DNA of 6,127 nucleotides from assembly GCA_028696285.1 (NCBI GenBank), contig JAQVHJ010000155.1, forward strand, positions 1-6,127, given 5' to 3'. The stretch's first letter is position 1. Each line of letters begins with the position of its first letter. The notes under the pieces are model-generated. The model had not been told where the DNA came from, did no database searches, and saw only the letters and a list, made by a program, of their open reading frames with translations. The stretch is from a bacterium (lineage in GTDB: Bacteria > AUK180 > JAQVHJ01). The translations under genes were made by a program, and so were the position numbers. Shown one piece after another: positions 5,663 to 6,127 of the stretch.

Positions 5663-6127
5663 TTATACTCCTTGAATTATTTTCTTTTCAAGAACTGCAA
5701 ATAGTCTTGAATTATCCGTCTTTCTTTCCTTCTCCCACTTCGCCCCGAGATATGTTCCCATATCCTGCGCTGCGGAAACAAATATATTTTTTATAAGGAA
5801 ATAAAATTTAAAAATCATATTAAAGTCAGACTTGAGAATAATTTTTGATTTATTCTTTATATCGCCTAATATCCCGAAATACAAGGATTTGATATTAGGG
5901 AATAATCTTAACTTGTACTGCTGAAAGTTTATTTTATGATCAATGAATCTTCTCTTGAACTCATAAACGGCACTTCGGTCATGAGAATGAATCACAGCAG
6001 ATTCAGGCTGGAATGCAATTTTATATCCATTCAGGAGTACGTTTTTAGCCCATTGATGGTCAGCTGCAAATGTCGATTCAGGCAAAGGGTACTTTTCCCA
6101 AACGTCTTTTCTCATAGATGACGCGAC
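5663..6127 (-). CDS. GT2 rhamnosyltransferase-like glycosyltransferase, C-terminal part
   Basis: The reading frame stays open to the window edge, so the N-terminal catalytic half lies outside. Upstream of the first in-window Met the frame reads V-A-S-S, giving ASSMRKDVWEKYPLP, a typical internal motif of GT2 enzymes; that Met is therefore not the true start. Counting from it, FAADHQWAKNVL (Asp19, Trp22) matches the conserved ED-x-x-W region near the catalytic base. GYKIAFQPESAVIHSHDRS (30-48) matches the GYKI-YEPDAVVYHSH block of dTDP-rhamnosyltransferase-type proteins. A hydrophobic stretch (about 100-117) and the tail AAQDMGTYLGAKW also fit that group. It would transfer a sugar, possibly rhamnose, during O-antigen or exopolysaccharide assembly at the inner membrane. 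Its TAA lies 5 bp before the next ATG, and its last codons carry that gene's SD site. The family is confident; the sugar is inferred from resemblance only. Confidence 0.85.
   Translation of the reverse strand, partial: VASSMRKDVWEKYPLPESTFAADHQWAKNVLLNGYKIAFQPESAVIHSHDRSAVYEFKRRFIDHKINFQQYKLRLFPNIKSLYFGILGDIKNKSKIILKSDFNMIFKFYFLIKNIFVSAAQDMGTYLGAKWEKERKTDNSRLFAVLEKKIIQGV
5668..5672 (-). promoter_or_regulatory. Shine-Dalgarno site of the first phosphatase gene
   Basis: AGGAG (5672-5668) sits in the last sense codons of the truncated glycosyltransferase, 10 nt before the ATG at 5657. It fixes the start at Met1 of Met-Lys-Met and ties translation of the two genes together. Confidence 0.55.

Overview
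This is an AT-rich bacterial window. Strong AGGAG Shine-Dalgarno sites, tightly packed genes and short interspersed repeats of types seen across many environmental bacteria all point to Bacteria. The sequence does not support naming a phylum. The consistent SD sites argue mildly against typical Bacteroidia, where they are usually weak.

Layout, left to right. Positions 1-244 are a leader region with a short interspersed repeat (82-120) and a possible sigma70-type promoter (160-188). A plus-strand gene (245-1255) encodes a radical SAM protein with a variant SPASM-like C-terminal cysteine region. A spacer of about 650 bp (1256-1904) has no credible gene. It is a patchwork of small palindromes and interspersed repeats.

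From 6127 down to 1905 lies a compact minus-strand operon of four genes. In transcription order they are: the C-terminal part of a GT2 rhamnosyltransferase-like glycosyltransferase (cut by the window edge), two tandem paralogous alkaline-phosphatase-superfamily proteins (type I phosphodiesterase/nucleotide pyrophosphatase-like), and a small GT-A-type glycosyltransferase. Junctions are 5 bp, a 4-bp ATGA overlap, and 19 bp, so co-transcription and translational coupling are likely. The operon promoter lies outside the window. The operon and the radical SAM gene converge on the repeat-rich spacer.

Inferred role: part of a surface-polysaccharide or glycoconjugate locus. The two glycosyltransferases would build a glycan. 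The two AP-superfamily proteins keep their predicted metal ligands and nucleophile and lack signal peptides, so they probably act on a phosphoester substrate in the cytoplasm or at the inner membrane face. The radical SAM protein may belong to the same locus or be an unrelated neighbour. The most notable items are the duplicated AP-superfamily pair, each member with a basic/aromatic insert and an LGY-type C-terminus, and the non-canonical SPASM cysteine spacing. No RNA gene, CRISPR array, transposase or integrase is visible.
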